58,988 nt of DNA. Source: Clostridia bacterium 41_269 (GTDB taxonomy: Bacteria > Bacillota > DTU086). Of this stretch, positions 39,472-47,837 are shown in pieces (the first letter of the stretch is position 1; each line of letters starts with the position of its first letter). The notes beneath the pieces are model-generated. The model had not been told where the DNA came from. It did not search any database and saw nothing but the letters and a program-made list of their open reading frames with translations. The position numbers were made by a program, and so were the translations under genes. Location: contig LGEZ01000013.1 of NCBI GenBank assembly GCA_001508005.1, positions 1 to 58,988 on the forward strand. The letters are read 5' to 3'.

Positions 39472-40385
39472 TCATTTATATGCTTAAATATATTACAAAG
39501 GATTGCATATTAACGGCTGATAGGGTTGGTATTTTTGAAAAAATTAGGAAAAATAATTTAAATGCGGACGAACTAGATCTTAAATTGATTGAGTTTTTGA
39601 ATAACTATTATGATGAAGACAGTCCTAACTCTTTTCCTCCCCATTTGGGAAATAAATCTCGAAAAGCAGTAAAAATTACCGCCTTAATTACAGCAGTGGT
39701 TTTCTCCCTCCTTTTTTTGAACAGCTGGTTTAGAGCCATTATTTGGCCTCTTCCTCAGCAGGAGCAGCATGCGTTAAAAGAATTTCACATAAACAGTACC
39801 GAGTTGGAAAAAATTAAAAAAACTGTGGTTTCAGTGGAAAGCTGGAGCATCTCAGGGATCTCCAATGCTGTAAAAACAGGAACAGGATTTAATATTGATC
39901 CTTATGGACATATTCTAACAAACAAACACATTGTCCAAAATTCCTCCCATATTAGAGTTCGCTTTCCAGAAGAAAGAAATTTTAATAATTTAAGCTGTAA
40001 AATCAGCAAAGATGCAGATTTAGCTTTAATAAAAATCAACCCTAAAGTCCTTAGCCATAAACTGCCTTATTTAAAATTTGCTGAAAAAAACCCTTCTATA
40101 GGTGAAAGCATATTTATAATTGGAAATCCCCACAGGTTGGATAGGGTTATAGAAACAGGCAGAGTAATAGGTTATTTTACTCTTCCCAATTCTGAACAAA
40201 CCGTAATGGCAGTGTCAGCGTCAGCTGAACCTGGCAGCAGCGGAAGCCCTGTTTTTAACAGCAGTGGTCGTATAGTGGGAATCATTTATGCCTCCTTGAT
40301 GGGAAATGCAGCAAAAGGAAAGGAAACCATCAGCCTTGCAGTTCCCCTGTCCCAAATTAATGAATTTTTAGAAAAAAGCAAATAA
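39468..40385 (+). CDS. Membrane-anchored trypsin-like serine protease
   Basis: 305 aa. An N-terminal cytoplasmic stretch of about 65 residues is followed by one membrane segment (ITALITAVVFSLLFLNSWF, about 69-87) and an extracytoplasmic S1C/HtrA-like protease domain. The triad is visible: His in LTNKHIV, Asp in DADLALIKI and Ser in EPGSSGSPVF. No PDZ domain follows. A TTG at 39468 overlaps the previous stop; an ATG at 39480 is the alternative. The cytoplasmic head, the TM segment and the coupling to a degenerate synthetase suggest a two-gene module. Confidence 0.82.
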   Translation: MIIYMLKYITKDCILTADRVGIFEKIRKNNLNADELDLKLIEFLNNYYDEDSPNSFPPHLGNKSRKAVKITALITAVVFSLLFLNSWFRAIIWPLPQQEQHALKEFHINSTELEKIKKTVVSVESWSISGISNAVKTGTGFNIDPYGHILTNKHIVQNSSHIRVRFPEERNFNNLSCKISKDADLALIKINPKVLSHKLPYLKFAEKNPSIGESIFIIGNPHRLDRVIETGRVIGYFTLPNSEQTVMAVSASAEPGSSGSPVFNSSGRIVGIIYASLMGNAAKGKETISLAVPLSQINEFLEKSK

Positions 40386-40495
40386 TACATACTTAATAAT
40401 TCAAAAAAAGAGTATAATATAAATAAACAGAGCTTTTTCATTTTTTCGTAAAGCTTTTTTAATTTTATTTCAATAAGATACCCATTTAGGAGTGC

Positions 40496-41842
40496 ATGTT
40501 TATGATCAAGACCTTAAGTCTGTCAGTACTACTTTCCATACTGCAGCTACTGCTTATAAATAAATTAGCCGGCTTTTCAAATTTCAGTATTTTTATAGGT
40601 TTTCTTTTTATCAATTTTACTATCACAGCCATTTTTACCGGCTGGCTGTCGGCAGATCTTTTCGATAAAAAAGAAGAAAAAGAACAGGAAAGTGCTTATA
40701 AAGATAATGATGAGGACATATTCCTTTCAACCGATCCCACAGTAAGAGTCGCCCATGAAACACTTCAGTACATGCGCCGAGGGCTGAATGAAGTAACAGC
40801 CAGAAAAACAGCGGAAATTATTCAAAAAATATGTGAAATACCCGCCATTGCAATTACCGATAGAGAAAAAGTGTTAGCATATCTTGGTGCTGGATGTGAA
40901 AACCATAAACCGGGAGATCGGATTTTAACTGAAGCTACCAAGTATGTAATAGCCACAGGGGAACATAAAATTGTTCATTCTACAGAAGAATTAAACTGTA
41001 CAAAAACCGACTGCAAGTGTCCCCTATCGGCAGGTGTTATAGCCCCCCTTAAGCTAAGAGAAGAAGTCGTGGGAACATTAAAGCTCTACCAGACAGAAGA
41101 TGGACAACTGGCACCCAATATTGTACGTCTAACACTGGGATTGGCCCAGCTTTTAAGCATGCAGATTGAGCTTGCTGAGCTCGACCGACAGCGCCAGCTG
41201 GTTACAGAAGCTAGATTGGATGCACTGCATGCTCAAATTAATCCCCACTTCTTATTTAACACATTAAACACCATAATCATGTATATACGTAAAGATCCAG
41301 ATAAATCCCGTGAACTGCTCATTCGTTTAGCAGAATTCTTCAGAAAAACCTTAAACCGTCAAGGACACTTTATAACTTTAAAGGAAGAGCTTGATTGTGT
41401 TAGAACTTATTTTGTCCTGGAAAAAGCTAGGTTTGGAGAAAAAATAAGATTAATAGAGGACATAGATCCTGAACTTTTAGAGTACCCCATTCCAGTTTTC
41501 AGCATACAACCTTTGGTTGAAAATGCAATTAAACATGGTATAACCCCTAAAAACGGCAATGGAACCATTACCATAAGAGCAAAACAAAAGGGAAACGACC
41601 TTCACTTAAGCATCATCGATACTGGGGTAGGGATACCTCCAAACAAACTAGATAAAGTCCTGCAGCCGGGTTACGGATCCGGGAATGGAGTTGGTCTCAG
41701 CAATGTAAATCTCCGACTTCAAAGTTTATATGGGGAAGATCGAGGGCTGAAAATAGTAAGTTCTGTTGGAAAAGGAACAGCAATACATATGTATATTCCA
41801 TTAAAGGAAAGGGAAGCCCACAGGGCTTCATCCCTCAGCTAA
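40496..41842 (+). CDS. LytS-like sensor histidine kinase (GAF-HisKA_3 type)
   Basis: 448 aa. Two N-terminal membrane segments (about 5-22, 30-50) replace the usual multi-helix 5TM sensor of LytS. A GAF-like domain follows (about 85-225) with a cysteine group CTKTDCKCPL that might bind a metal or sense redox. The His box is HAQINPHFLFNTLN (about 243-256); N and G boxes are ENAIKHG, DTGVGIP and GNGVGLSNV. No LytTR response regulator is adjacent, so it is an orphan here. TTAGGAGTGC precedes the ATG at 40496; an ATG at 40502 is also possible. Confidence 0.87.
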   Translation: MFMIKTLSLSVLLSILQLLLINKLAGFSNFSIFIGFLFINFTITAIFTGWLSADLFDKKEEKEQESAYKDNDEDIFLSTDPTVRVAHETLQYMRRGLNEVTARKTAEIIQKICEIPAIAITDREKVLAYLGAGCENHKPGDRILTEATKYVIATGEHKIVHSTEELNCTKTDCKCPLSAGVIAPLKLREEVVGTLKLYQTEDGQLAPNIVRLTLGLAQLLSMQIELAELDRQRQLVTEARLDALHAQINPHFLFNTLNTIIMYIRKDPDKSRELLIRLAEFFRKTLNRQGHFITLKEELDCVRTYFVLEKARFGEKIRLIEDIDPELLEYPIPVFSIQPLVENAIKHGITPKNGNGTITIRAKQKGNDLHLSIIDTGVGIPPNKLDKVLQPGYGSGNGVGLSNVNLRLQSLYGEDRGLKIVSSVGKGTAIHMYIPLKEREAHRASSLS

Positions 41843-41855
41843 GCTGAATACAAAT

Positions 41856-41890
41856 AAGCACCGGCTTGTAGTGCCGGTGCTTATATTTTT
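41856..41890. terminator. Bidirectional terminator between lytS-like gene and serC
   Basis: AAGCACCGGC-loop-GCCGGTGCTT, a 10-bp perfect stem between convergent genes, followed by ATATTTTTA on the plus strand and ATTTGTATT on the minus strand. Confidence 0.85.
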
Positions 41891-42977
41891 ATCCATGTTT
41901 TTTTGCAAAATCATTCATAAACTCCGCCAAGGCTAAACAGCCTTCCTTACTCATAGCATTATAGATTGATGCTCTTATCCCACCAACAGAGCGGTGTCCT
42001 TTTAAACCCACAAGACCATTTTCTGCTGCTTCCTTTACAAAAACTTTTTCCAAATTCTCATTTGGAAGTCTAAAAGTTACATTCATAGTGGAACGATACT
42101 CTTTTTTTGCATGCCCCCTATAAAAGCCGCCGCTTTTATCAATTGCCTCATAAATGTAGGAAGCCTTTTCTTCATTTCTTTCTTTCATAGCTTTAAGTCC
42201 CCCATTTTCTTTAATCCATTTAAGAACAAGATTTACAACATAAATATTGAAACATGGAGGTGTATTATAAAGGGACCTCTTTTCAGCATGAAGATCATAG
42301 CGAAGCATAGAAGGCAGATTTTCAGGAACCTTTTCCAGCATATCCTTTCGTATAATTACCAATGTAACCCCTGCTGGACCAAGATTTTTCTGAGCTCCCG
42401 CATATATAAGGGCAAACTTAGATACATCAAAAGGATAGGACATGATATCACTTGACATGTCAGCTACCAGAGGAATATTGCCAAAATCAGGAAATGTTTT
42501 CCACTGAGTTCCATAAACTGTGTTATTGGATGTAATATGAACATATGCAGGGGAATCGCTCAATTGAATTTCATCCATACTTACTATACGGTCGTAATTT
42601 GTGTCCTTTGAAGATCCTGCTATATGAGCTTTTCCAATTTTTGCTGCCTCTTTATAGGCTTTTTCAGCAAAATATCCCGTTAATATGTAGTCTGCTGTCA
42701 TTCCTTCAGAAAGAAAATTAAGAGGAACCATTGCAAACTGCAAACTTGCGCCTCCCTGCAGAAAAAGAACCTGATAATCTTCTCCAATTCCTAGCAGCTC
42801 TTTAACCAAATCTTCTGCTTCAAAGATAATTTCTTCAAACTCTTTGGAACGGTGGCTGATTTCCATTACGGACATACCTGTACTCTTATAATTAAGGAGT
42901 TCCCCTTGGACCTGTTCCAAGACCGGCAAAGGTAAGGTAGCAGGACCAGGATTAAAATTATATACCCGCTGCAGCAC
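41889..42977 (-). CDS. serC: Phosphoserine aminotransferase
   Basis: 362 aa PLP enzyme. It converts 3-phosphohydroxypyruvate to phosphoserine using glutamate. YNFNPGPATLPLPVL is the N-terminal signature, the PLP-Lys is in YAGAQKNLGPAGVT (about 191-204), and RSVGGIRASIYNA closes the fold. A GTG start follows GGAGGGATAAATT. The 118-base gap to the LonB-like gene downstream on the plus axis has no clear signal except an AT-rich promoter-like region. Confidence 0.96.
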   Translation of the reverse strand: MLQRVYNFNPGPATLPLPVLEQVQGELLNYKSTGMSVMEISHRSKEFEEIIFEAEDLVKELLGIGEDYQVLFLQGGASLQFAMVPLNFLSEGMTADYILTGYFAEKAYKEAAKIGKAHIAGSSKDTNYDRIVSMDEIQLSDSPAYVHITSNNTVYGTQWKTFPDFGNIPLVADMSSDIMSYPFDVSKFALIYAGAQKNLGPAGVTLVIIRKDMLEKVPENLPSMLRYDLHAEKRSLYNTPPCFNIYVVNLVLKWIKENGGLKAMKERNEEKASYIYEAIDKSGGFYRGHAKKEYRSTMNVTFRLPNENLEKVFVKEAAENGLVGLKGHRSVGGIRASIYNAMSKEGCLALAEFMNDFAKKHG

Positions 42978-43095
42978 AATTTATCCCTCCAATGTCTATT
43001 TAAATATATTTAAATATAAATTTCTATATAATACTAACATAATCACCAACTGCTGGGAATATGGCTGTTCCCTCAAAAAGAATAATAATTAATCC

Positions 43096-45588
43096 CTATA
43101 ACTTCATTTCAATTGAGCTCTCTTTTGCTGCAGCTGCTTCCTTTTCCCCTTCTTCTTCATCTTCTCCTTCGCCGAACCTGCGCAAATCTTCAGCCATCTG
43201 CTGCAGCTTTTTATCAACCAGCCAATTTATTGTACCTTCGGGATAGGAACCATCGGGACCCCTTTCACCAGCCTCAACCCCAGTAAGAATTTCTATTCCT
43301 TCGTCAATGGTATCAATAGCCCATATATGAAACTTACCTTTCTCGACTGCATCAATTACTTCGTCTTTAAGCATGAGATTTTTTACATTTCGCTTAGGAA
43401 TTATTACACCCTGTCTGCCCGTCAATCCTTTCAGCTTACATGTAAGGTAAAAACCTTCAATTTTTTCATTTACCCCACCTATAGGCTGTATTTCTCCAAA
43501 CTGGTTGACGGAACCTGTAACAGCTATGCCTTGATTTATGGGAACCCCGGATAGTTCTGACAGAAGTGCATAAAGTTCTGCAGAAGAAGCACTATCTCCC
43601 TCAACGCCGTCATAAAGTTGTTCAAAAGTAATGCTCGCTGTTAAAGATAGGGGCTTATCCTTTGCGTATCTGCCGGCAAGAAAACCGCTTAGGATAAGTA
43701 TACCTTTGGAATGGATGGGACCGCTCATTTCTGTTTCCCGTTCTATATTAATTATCCCCCGCTGGCCTAGATGAACCCTTGCCGTTATCCTGTTGGGTTT
43801 GCCAAAGGCATAGTCACCCATCTGAAGCACAGCAAGACCATTAACCTGCCCCACCGCTTCTCCATCAACATTTAAAATAATGCTGCCCTTTGCTATTTCC
43901 TCTTGGATCTTTTCTTCAACCAAATTGGAGCGGAATATTTTTTCCTCTATGGCTTTCATCACATCAAGCTTAGTAATATATTCATTTCCATTCTGTGCCG
44001 CCCAGTAGTCGGCTTCTACCAAAAGCTCTGTGATTTTATGGAAGCGTGCGGAAAGCTTTTCCTGATCTGAAGCAAGTCTTGAGCTGTATTCAATAATTTT
44101 TGCCATTGCTGGAGCCTCTAAATGCCTCAGATTATTTTCAGTACAATAACGGCAGACAAAAGCAGCATATTCCTCAAGGCGGGTTTTGTCTCTCTGCATC
44201 TCATAGTCGAAATCTACTCTTACCTTAAAAAGCTTTTTAAAATCCTCATCATAAGCATACATGAGATGATATAAATAGGCGTTTCCAATCATAATTACTT
44301 TCAATTTAACATCTATGGGCTCCGGCTTTAACGTAGCAAAGGCTATGGCACTGTACTGTTCACCCAAATTCTCAATCCATGCCTTCTGGGTTTTTAAAGT
44401 TCTCTTCAAAGCCTGCCAAGCTCCAGGATTAGCAAGTATATCCGCTGCTTGTATTATTAGATACCCTCCATTGGCTAAATGAACTGCCCCAGGTTTAATA
44501 AGTGTAAAGTCTGTAACCATTGTACCGAACGAACTTTTATGCTCCACTCTTCCCATGAGGTTATAATATGTGGGATTTCTTTCAATAACTACAGGTGCCC
44601 CCTTTGTTTTTCCATTATCCACTAACACGTTAACCTCATATCTCTTAAATTTCTGCTGCTGGTCCCTATGCATGGGTTCAGACCCGCTCTGCCCTTCGTC
44701 CTCAATTCTAAAATCATCGAGGTTTTCAATTACATCTTCTAAAACCTGATCCAAATAATTAACAACTTTTGGGAAATCCCTATACTTATCTTTCATAAGG
44801 TTAATTAAATAACCCGCAGCATAAAGACCAGTTTCCTGTTCCAGTTTTTTAAGCTCCGTACGCATCATCTTTTCCACATGGCGCAGCTTTCTTAATATCT
44901 CATTTACCTCAGCCTGAACCTCTTGGGCTCTGGCATTAATTTCCTTTTGGATGTCTTCGGGGAGCTTTAAGAATTCTTCCTTGGGCATGGGTTTACCTTC
45001 TTCATCAGTGGGAACCGTAAAAATTCCTGTGGGTGTTTTTTGTATGGAAAAGCCCCTTTCCTTAGCCATGTTTTCCATGCTATACCATAAATCTGACATC
45101 TGAGCGTCATATTTCCTTATTATCTGATTGCGCCTTTCTTCATAGTCATCGCTGTCAAATCTGCTTTTTATTTCGCTTTTTAAGTCTTGAATCAGTTCCT
45201 GCATATCACTTTTAAAAATAGGGCCCTGCCCGCTCTTAAGCTCCAATGAAAGGGGATGATCGGGCTGCTCAAAATTATAAACATAGCACAGATCTCCAGG
45301 GGTTTCTTCCTTTTCTGCTATTTCTTTTACTTTAGTTTCAGCATAGGTAGTTTTACCGGTTCCTGCAGGACCAGTAAGAAAAAGATTATAACCTGCCTGC
45401 TTTACCTTTAATCCAAAATCCATAGCCTTAACTGCACGTTCCTGACCTATTACACCCCCTGAAAGGGGAGATATTTCTGATGTATTACTGAATTCAAAAA
45501 CATTAGGATCGCATTTTGCTGCTAACTTTTCAGCAGATAACTTCTTTTTCTCTATTTTATCAGCATCTATCTTTTTTAAATTCCCCAT
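43096..45588 (-). CDS. ATP-dependent Lon-like protease (LonB/LonC type, AAA_32)
   Basis: 830 aa from the ATG at 45588 (GGAGGAGGGG upstream; an open frame runs to 45645). The Walker A is GPAGTGKTTYAE (about 72-83), followed by a long helical insert (about 150-300) typical of this family. The C-terminal Lon protease domain has the catalytic Ser in EGDSASSAE and Lys in GGVNEKIEGF. No N-terminal substrate domain of LonA is present. It ends with an acidic/Ala-rich tail (EGEDEEEGEKEAAAA). It is thought to degrade unfolded or specific proteins. It is followed upstream by a macro-domain gene. Confidence 0.9.
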   Translation of the reverse strand: MGNLKKIDADKIEKKKLSAEKLAAKCDPNVFEFSNTSEISPLSGGVIGQERAVKAMDFGLKVKQAGYNLFLTGPAGTGKTTYAETKVKEIAEKEETPGDLCYVYNFEQPDHPLSLELKSGQGPIFKSDMQELIQDLKSEIKSRFDSDDYEERRNQIIRKYDAQMSDLWYSMENMAKERGFSIQKTPTGIFTVPTDEEGKPMPKEEFLKLPEDIQKEINARAQEVQAEVNEILRKLRHVEKMMRTELKKLEQETGLYAAGYLINLMKDKYRDFPKVVNYLDQVLEDVIENLDDFRIEDEGQSGSEPMHRDQQQKFKRYEVNVLVDNGKTKGAPVVIERNPTYYNLMGRVEHKSSFGTMVTDFTLIKPGAVHLANGGYLIIQAADILANPGAWQALKRTLKTQKAWIENLGEQYSAIAFATLKPEPIDVKLKVIMIGNAYLYHLMYAYDEDFKKLFKVRVDFDYEMQRDKTRLEEYAAFVCRYCTENNLRHLEAPAMAKIIEYSSRLASDQEKLSARFHKITELLVEADYWAAQNGNEYITKLDVMKAIEEKIFRSNLVEEKIQEEIAKGSIILNVDGEAVGQVNGLAVLQMGDYAFGKPNRITARVHLGQRGIINIERETEMSGPIHSKGILILSGFLAGRYAKDKPLSLTASITFEQLYDGVEGDSASSAELYALLSELSGVPINQGIAVTGSVNQFGEIQPIGGVNEKIEGFYLTCKLKGLTGRQGVIIPKRNVKNLMLKDEVIDAVEKGKFHIWAIDTIDEGIEILTGVEAGERGPDGSYPEGTINWLVDKKLQQMAEDLRRFGEGEDEEEGEKEAAAAKESSIEMKL

Positions 45589-45655
45589 TATACCCCTCCT
45601 CCGGTTTATAACTATTGAATAATGTGCTTTTCCTTTCGTCTCCAACTCATCATTT

Positions 45656-46144
45656 TTATGCCGATTTTCCTTTCAAATCATAGACAAAAACGGGTACTCC
45701 TTTTTTTACTAAGGTATCCATGATTATGGGTTCCACTTTATCCCATGTTCCTCCCGCAAGCCCACAGCCAATTCGAGGCATGTGCACTGACGCATTAAGT
45801 TCTAAAGCTTTTTTCGCAACCTCCTCAAGACATAACTGCAGCGCCTCGTACCTTATGGGAGGAATGCCTCCCACAGGTTTAATATCCCTCTGGGCAATCA
45901 TATTAGCCACCCAAATATCATCCTCCACTCTTACAAACCTAGTTTTTCCAAGCTCAAAACCTAATTCCCTCCCTCCCCTATACCAACGCCTATAATCCTC
46001 TTCAGGCTTTTTCCATCTTCGAGATAAGGCAAGCACAAAACCAGCACCCCATGCTCCCACATCATTGCAGATATGAGCAATGATTTTATTTCCTTCTGTC
46101 TGGGGTTTTGTAGCATCACCTACCAAATAAGTTATTTTCCCCAT
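45656..46144 (-). CDS. Macro-domain protein (ADP-ribose-binding, Poa1/TARG1-like)
   Basis: 162 aa, a single macro domain: ITYLVGDATKP, IAHICNDVGAWGAGFVLALSRRW, and the phosphate loop PRIGCGLAGGTWDKV (about 122-136). Proteins of this group bind ADP-ribose and may remove it from proteins or hydrolyse O-acetyl-ADP-ribose. GGGGGAATCCAT precedes the ATG. It lies two genes from a sirtuin, whose product is O-acetyl-ADP-ribose. Confidence 0.88.
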   Translation of the reverse strand: MGKITYLVGDATKPQTEGNKIIAHICNDVGAWGAGFVLALSRRWKKPEEDYRRWYRGGRELGFELGKTRFVRVEDDIWVANMIAQRDIKPVGGIPPIRYEALQLCLEEVAKKALELNASVHMPRIGCGLAGGTWDKVEPIIMDTLVKKGVPVFVYDLKGKSA

Positions 46145-46195
46145 ATGGATTCCCCCGTCCTAAAACTGGATTAAACTTTATCTATCATTTTGCCG

Positions 46196-46594
46196 TTAAC
46201 TATCTCCGATTATTTTCACCCAAACCTTACGGTGTCGAGGGCCGTCAAATTCAGCCAAAAAAATGCCCTGCCATGTCCCAAGAACAATACTTCCACCATC
46301 TATAATAAAATACTCACTGGAACCAATAAGTGTGGATTTTATATGGGCAGGACTATTTCCTTCTCTATGCTGATAATCCATATGATCCGGCACAATTTTT
46401 TTTAGCATGGCACTAATATCCCGTATAACATCAGGATCAGCATTTTCATTTACCATTAAACCACATGTTGTATGTGGAACAAACACCACGCATAAACCTC
46501 TTTTTATTCCACTTCTGTAAACGATATCCTTGATTTTTTTTGTAATATCAATAAATTCCTCTTTTTTTGAGGTTTTTACTTCAATCTCAAACAT
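46196..46594 (-). CDS. YjbQ family protein (UPF0047)
   Basis: 132 aa from the ATG at 46594 (AGGTGGTGAATTAT upstream). VFVPHTTCGLMVNENADPDV and EGNSPAHIKSTLIG and the GTWQGIFLAEFDGPR end are the complete family signature. Some members show weak thiamine-phosphate synthase activity; the true role is not settled. Between the sirtuin and the macro-domain gene. Confidence 0.9.
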   Translation of the reverse strand: MFEIEVKTSKKEEFIDITKKIKDIVYRSGIKRGLCVVFVPHTTCGLMVNENADPDVIRDISAMLKKIVPDHMDYQHREGNSPAHIKSTLIGSSEYFIIDGGSIVLGTWQGIFLAEFDGPRHRKVWVKIIGDS

Positions 46595-46628
46595 ATAATT
46601 CACCACCTTTTCCTGCAGTAAAAATTAA

Positions 46629-47408
46629 TTAAGATAATTTTTTCTCTAGAGCGAGTTTTACAATTCTGCTCATTATCTCCCCTGCCTTGCCCCTCAGCAC
46701 CACATCGGCTTCAGCATCCAAATAAGTAGGTGTCATGTTTATAACAATTATGGGTGTACCTGCTTCTAAAGCATATTTTGGAATGTTTGCAGCTGGATAA
46801 ACCCTTAAGCTCGAACCTACAACAATAAACAGATCGCAGTTTCTCGCTCTATAACAGGCCTCTTCCAAAACATTTATAGGAAGCACTTCCCCAAAAAAAA
46901 CTACGCCCGGTTTTAAAATTCCCCCACAGTGATCGCACTTGGGTATTTCTTCCTTAAAAAGTTTGTTTTTAATACGCTCCGTTTCATAGAGCTGATCACA
47001 GTTCATGCACTTCACCCTGCGCATATTCCCATGCAGTTCAAATATGAAATCATCAGGAATACCCGATTCTTGATGAAGACCGTCTATATTCTGGGTTATA
47101 ACCCCATAAAGGCAGCCATGGGCAAATAAATCTGCAATGGCTTTATGGGCAGCATTGGGTTCAGCATGAAACTGTAAAAAAGTTTCCCTTAACATTGCCC
47201 ACACCTTTTTTCTGGCTTGAGATGAGCTCATAAAATACTGATAGGTAAATAATTCTGGATCATATCTGCTCCAAATCCCCCCAGGACTCCGAAAATCAGG
47301 AATTCCGGATTCTGTACTCACTCCTGCTCCTGTAAAAACAACAATTTTTTGAGCCTTTGCAGTTAACTCAGCTGCTTTATTAAGATCCTTGTGCTCCATT
47401 TCATCCAA
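46629..47408 (-). CDS. cobB: NAD-dependent protein deacylase (sirtuin)
   Basis: 259 aa Sir2. GAGVSTESGIPDFRSPGG (about 28-45), TQNIDGLHQESG with the catalytic His in ELHGN, two zinc Cys pairs (CMNC and CDHC) and GSSLRVYPAAN are all present. It removes acyl groups from Lys and makes O-acetyl-ADP-ribose. The start is a TTG at 47408 (GGGGTG upstream) or the ATG at 47399. It is the first gene of the sirtuin-YjbQ-macro-Lon series. Confidence 0.95.
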   Translation of the reverse strand: MDEMEHKDLNKAAELTAKAQKIVVFTGAGVSTESGIPDFRSPGGIWSRYDPELFTYQYFMSSSQARKKVWAMLRETFLQFHAEPNAAHKAIADLFAHGCLYGVITQNIDGLHQESGIPDDFIFELHGNMRRVKCMNCDQLYETERIKNKLFKEEIPKCDHCGGILKPGVVFFGEVLPINVLEEACYRARNCDLFIVVGSSLRVYPAANIPKYALEAGTPIIVINMTPTYLDAEADVVLRGKAGEIMSRIVKLALEKKLS

Positions 47409-47540
47409 TCACAACACCCCTCTTAAATATGCATTACCCTTTATAAAAAAATGCATTATAAAGTATTTCGGTAATTTTAATATTTTTCCTATTTTCCTGC
47501 CCTTTAAAATCTTGAATATTGTATTCTTTTAATTTAAGTA

Positions 47541-47570
47541 TTGTTTTATTAGGTTTTTTTAAGCTATAAT
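47541..47570 (+). promoter_or_regulatory. Promoter of the glutamate synthase operon
   Basis: TTGTTT, 18-base spacer, TATAAT, about 30 bases before the ANTAR-type hairpins. Predicted start near 47577 gives a leader of about 260 nt. The part of the leader between the terminator and the gene (47690-47825) shows nothing I recognise. Confidence 0.6.
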
Positions 47571-47600
47571 CAATTTAACTTCATATTCTGGTTTATTAAC

Positions 47601-47685
47601 GCGGGCAGCGGCGTCCGCATCCATCGCAGACAACGGCGTCTTTAATTCACGGAGTTTTTCCGTGAAAAAGGCGCCTTTTGTTTTT
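47601..47685 (+). promoter_or_regulatory. ANTAR-type double hexaloop hairpin with overlapping terminator
   Basis: Hairpin 1: GCGGGC-AGCGGC-GTCCGC (47601-47618), a 6-bp stem with hexaloop AGCGGC. Hairpin 2: AGAC-AACGGC-GTCT (47628-47641), hexaloop AACGGC. Both loops have A at position 1 and G at position 4, the ANTAR-target rule. A terminator (GGCGTCTTT... with ...AAAGGCGCC, 47635-47675, plus inner TTCACGGA/TCCGTGAA) followed by TTTTGTTTTT uses the same bases as hairpin 2. An ANTAR regulator binding hairpins 1 and 2 would therefore prevent termination. The regulator is not in the window. Confidence 0.82.
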
Positions 47686-47837
47686 ATTCATAGCCACCTA
47701 AGGAAGTAAGCCCAGGAACAGCTGAAGCTTAGAAAAACAAAAACTTAAATGGGCTGAATCACAAAATGCAGCTTCATAATTGGTGAGTAGAACGGTTATT
47801 TCACAACAATCAAATTCATTCTGGGAGGATGAAAGAT

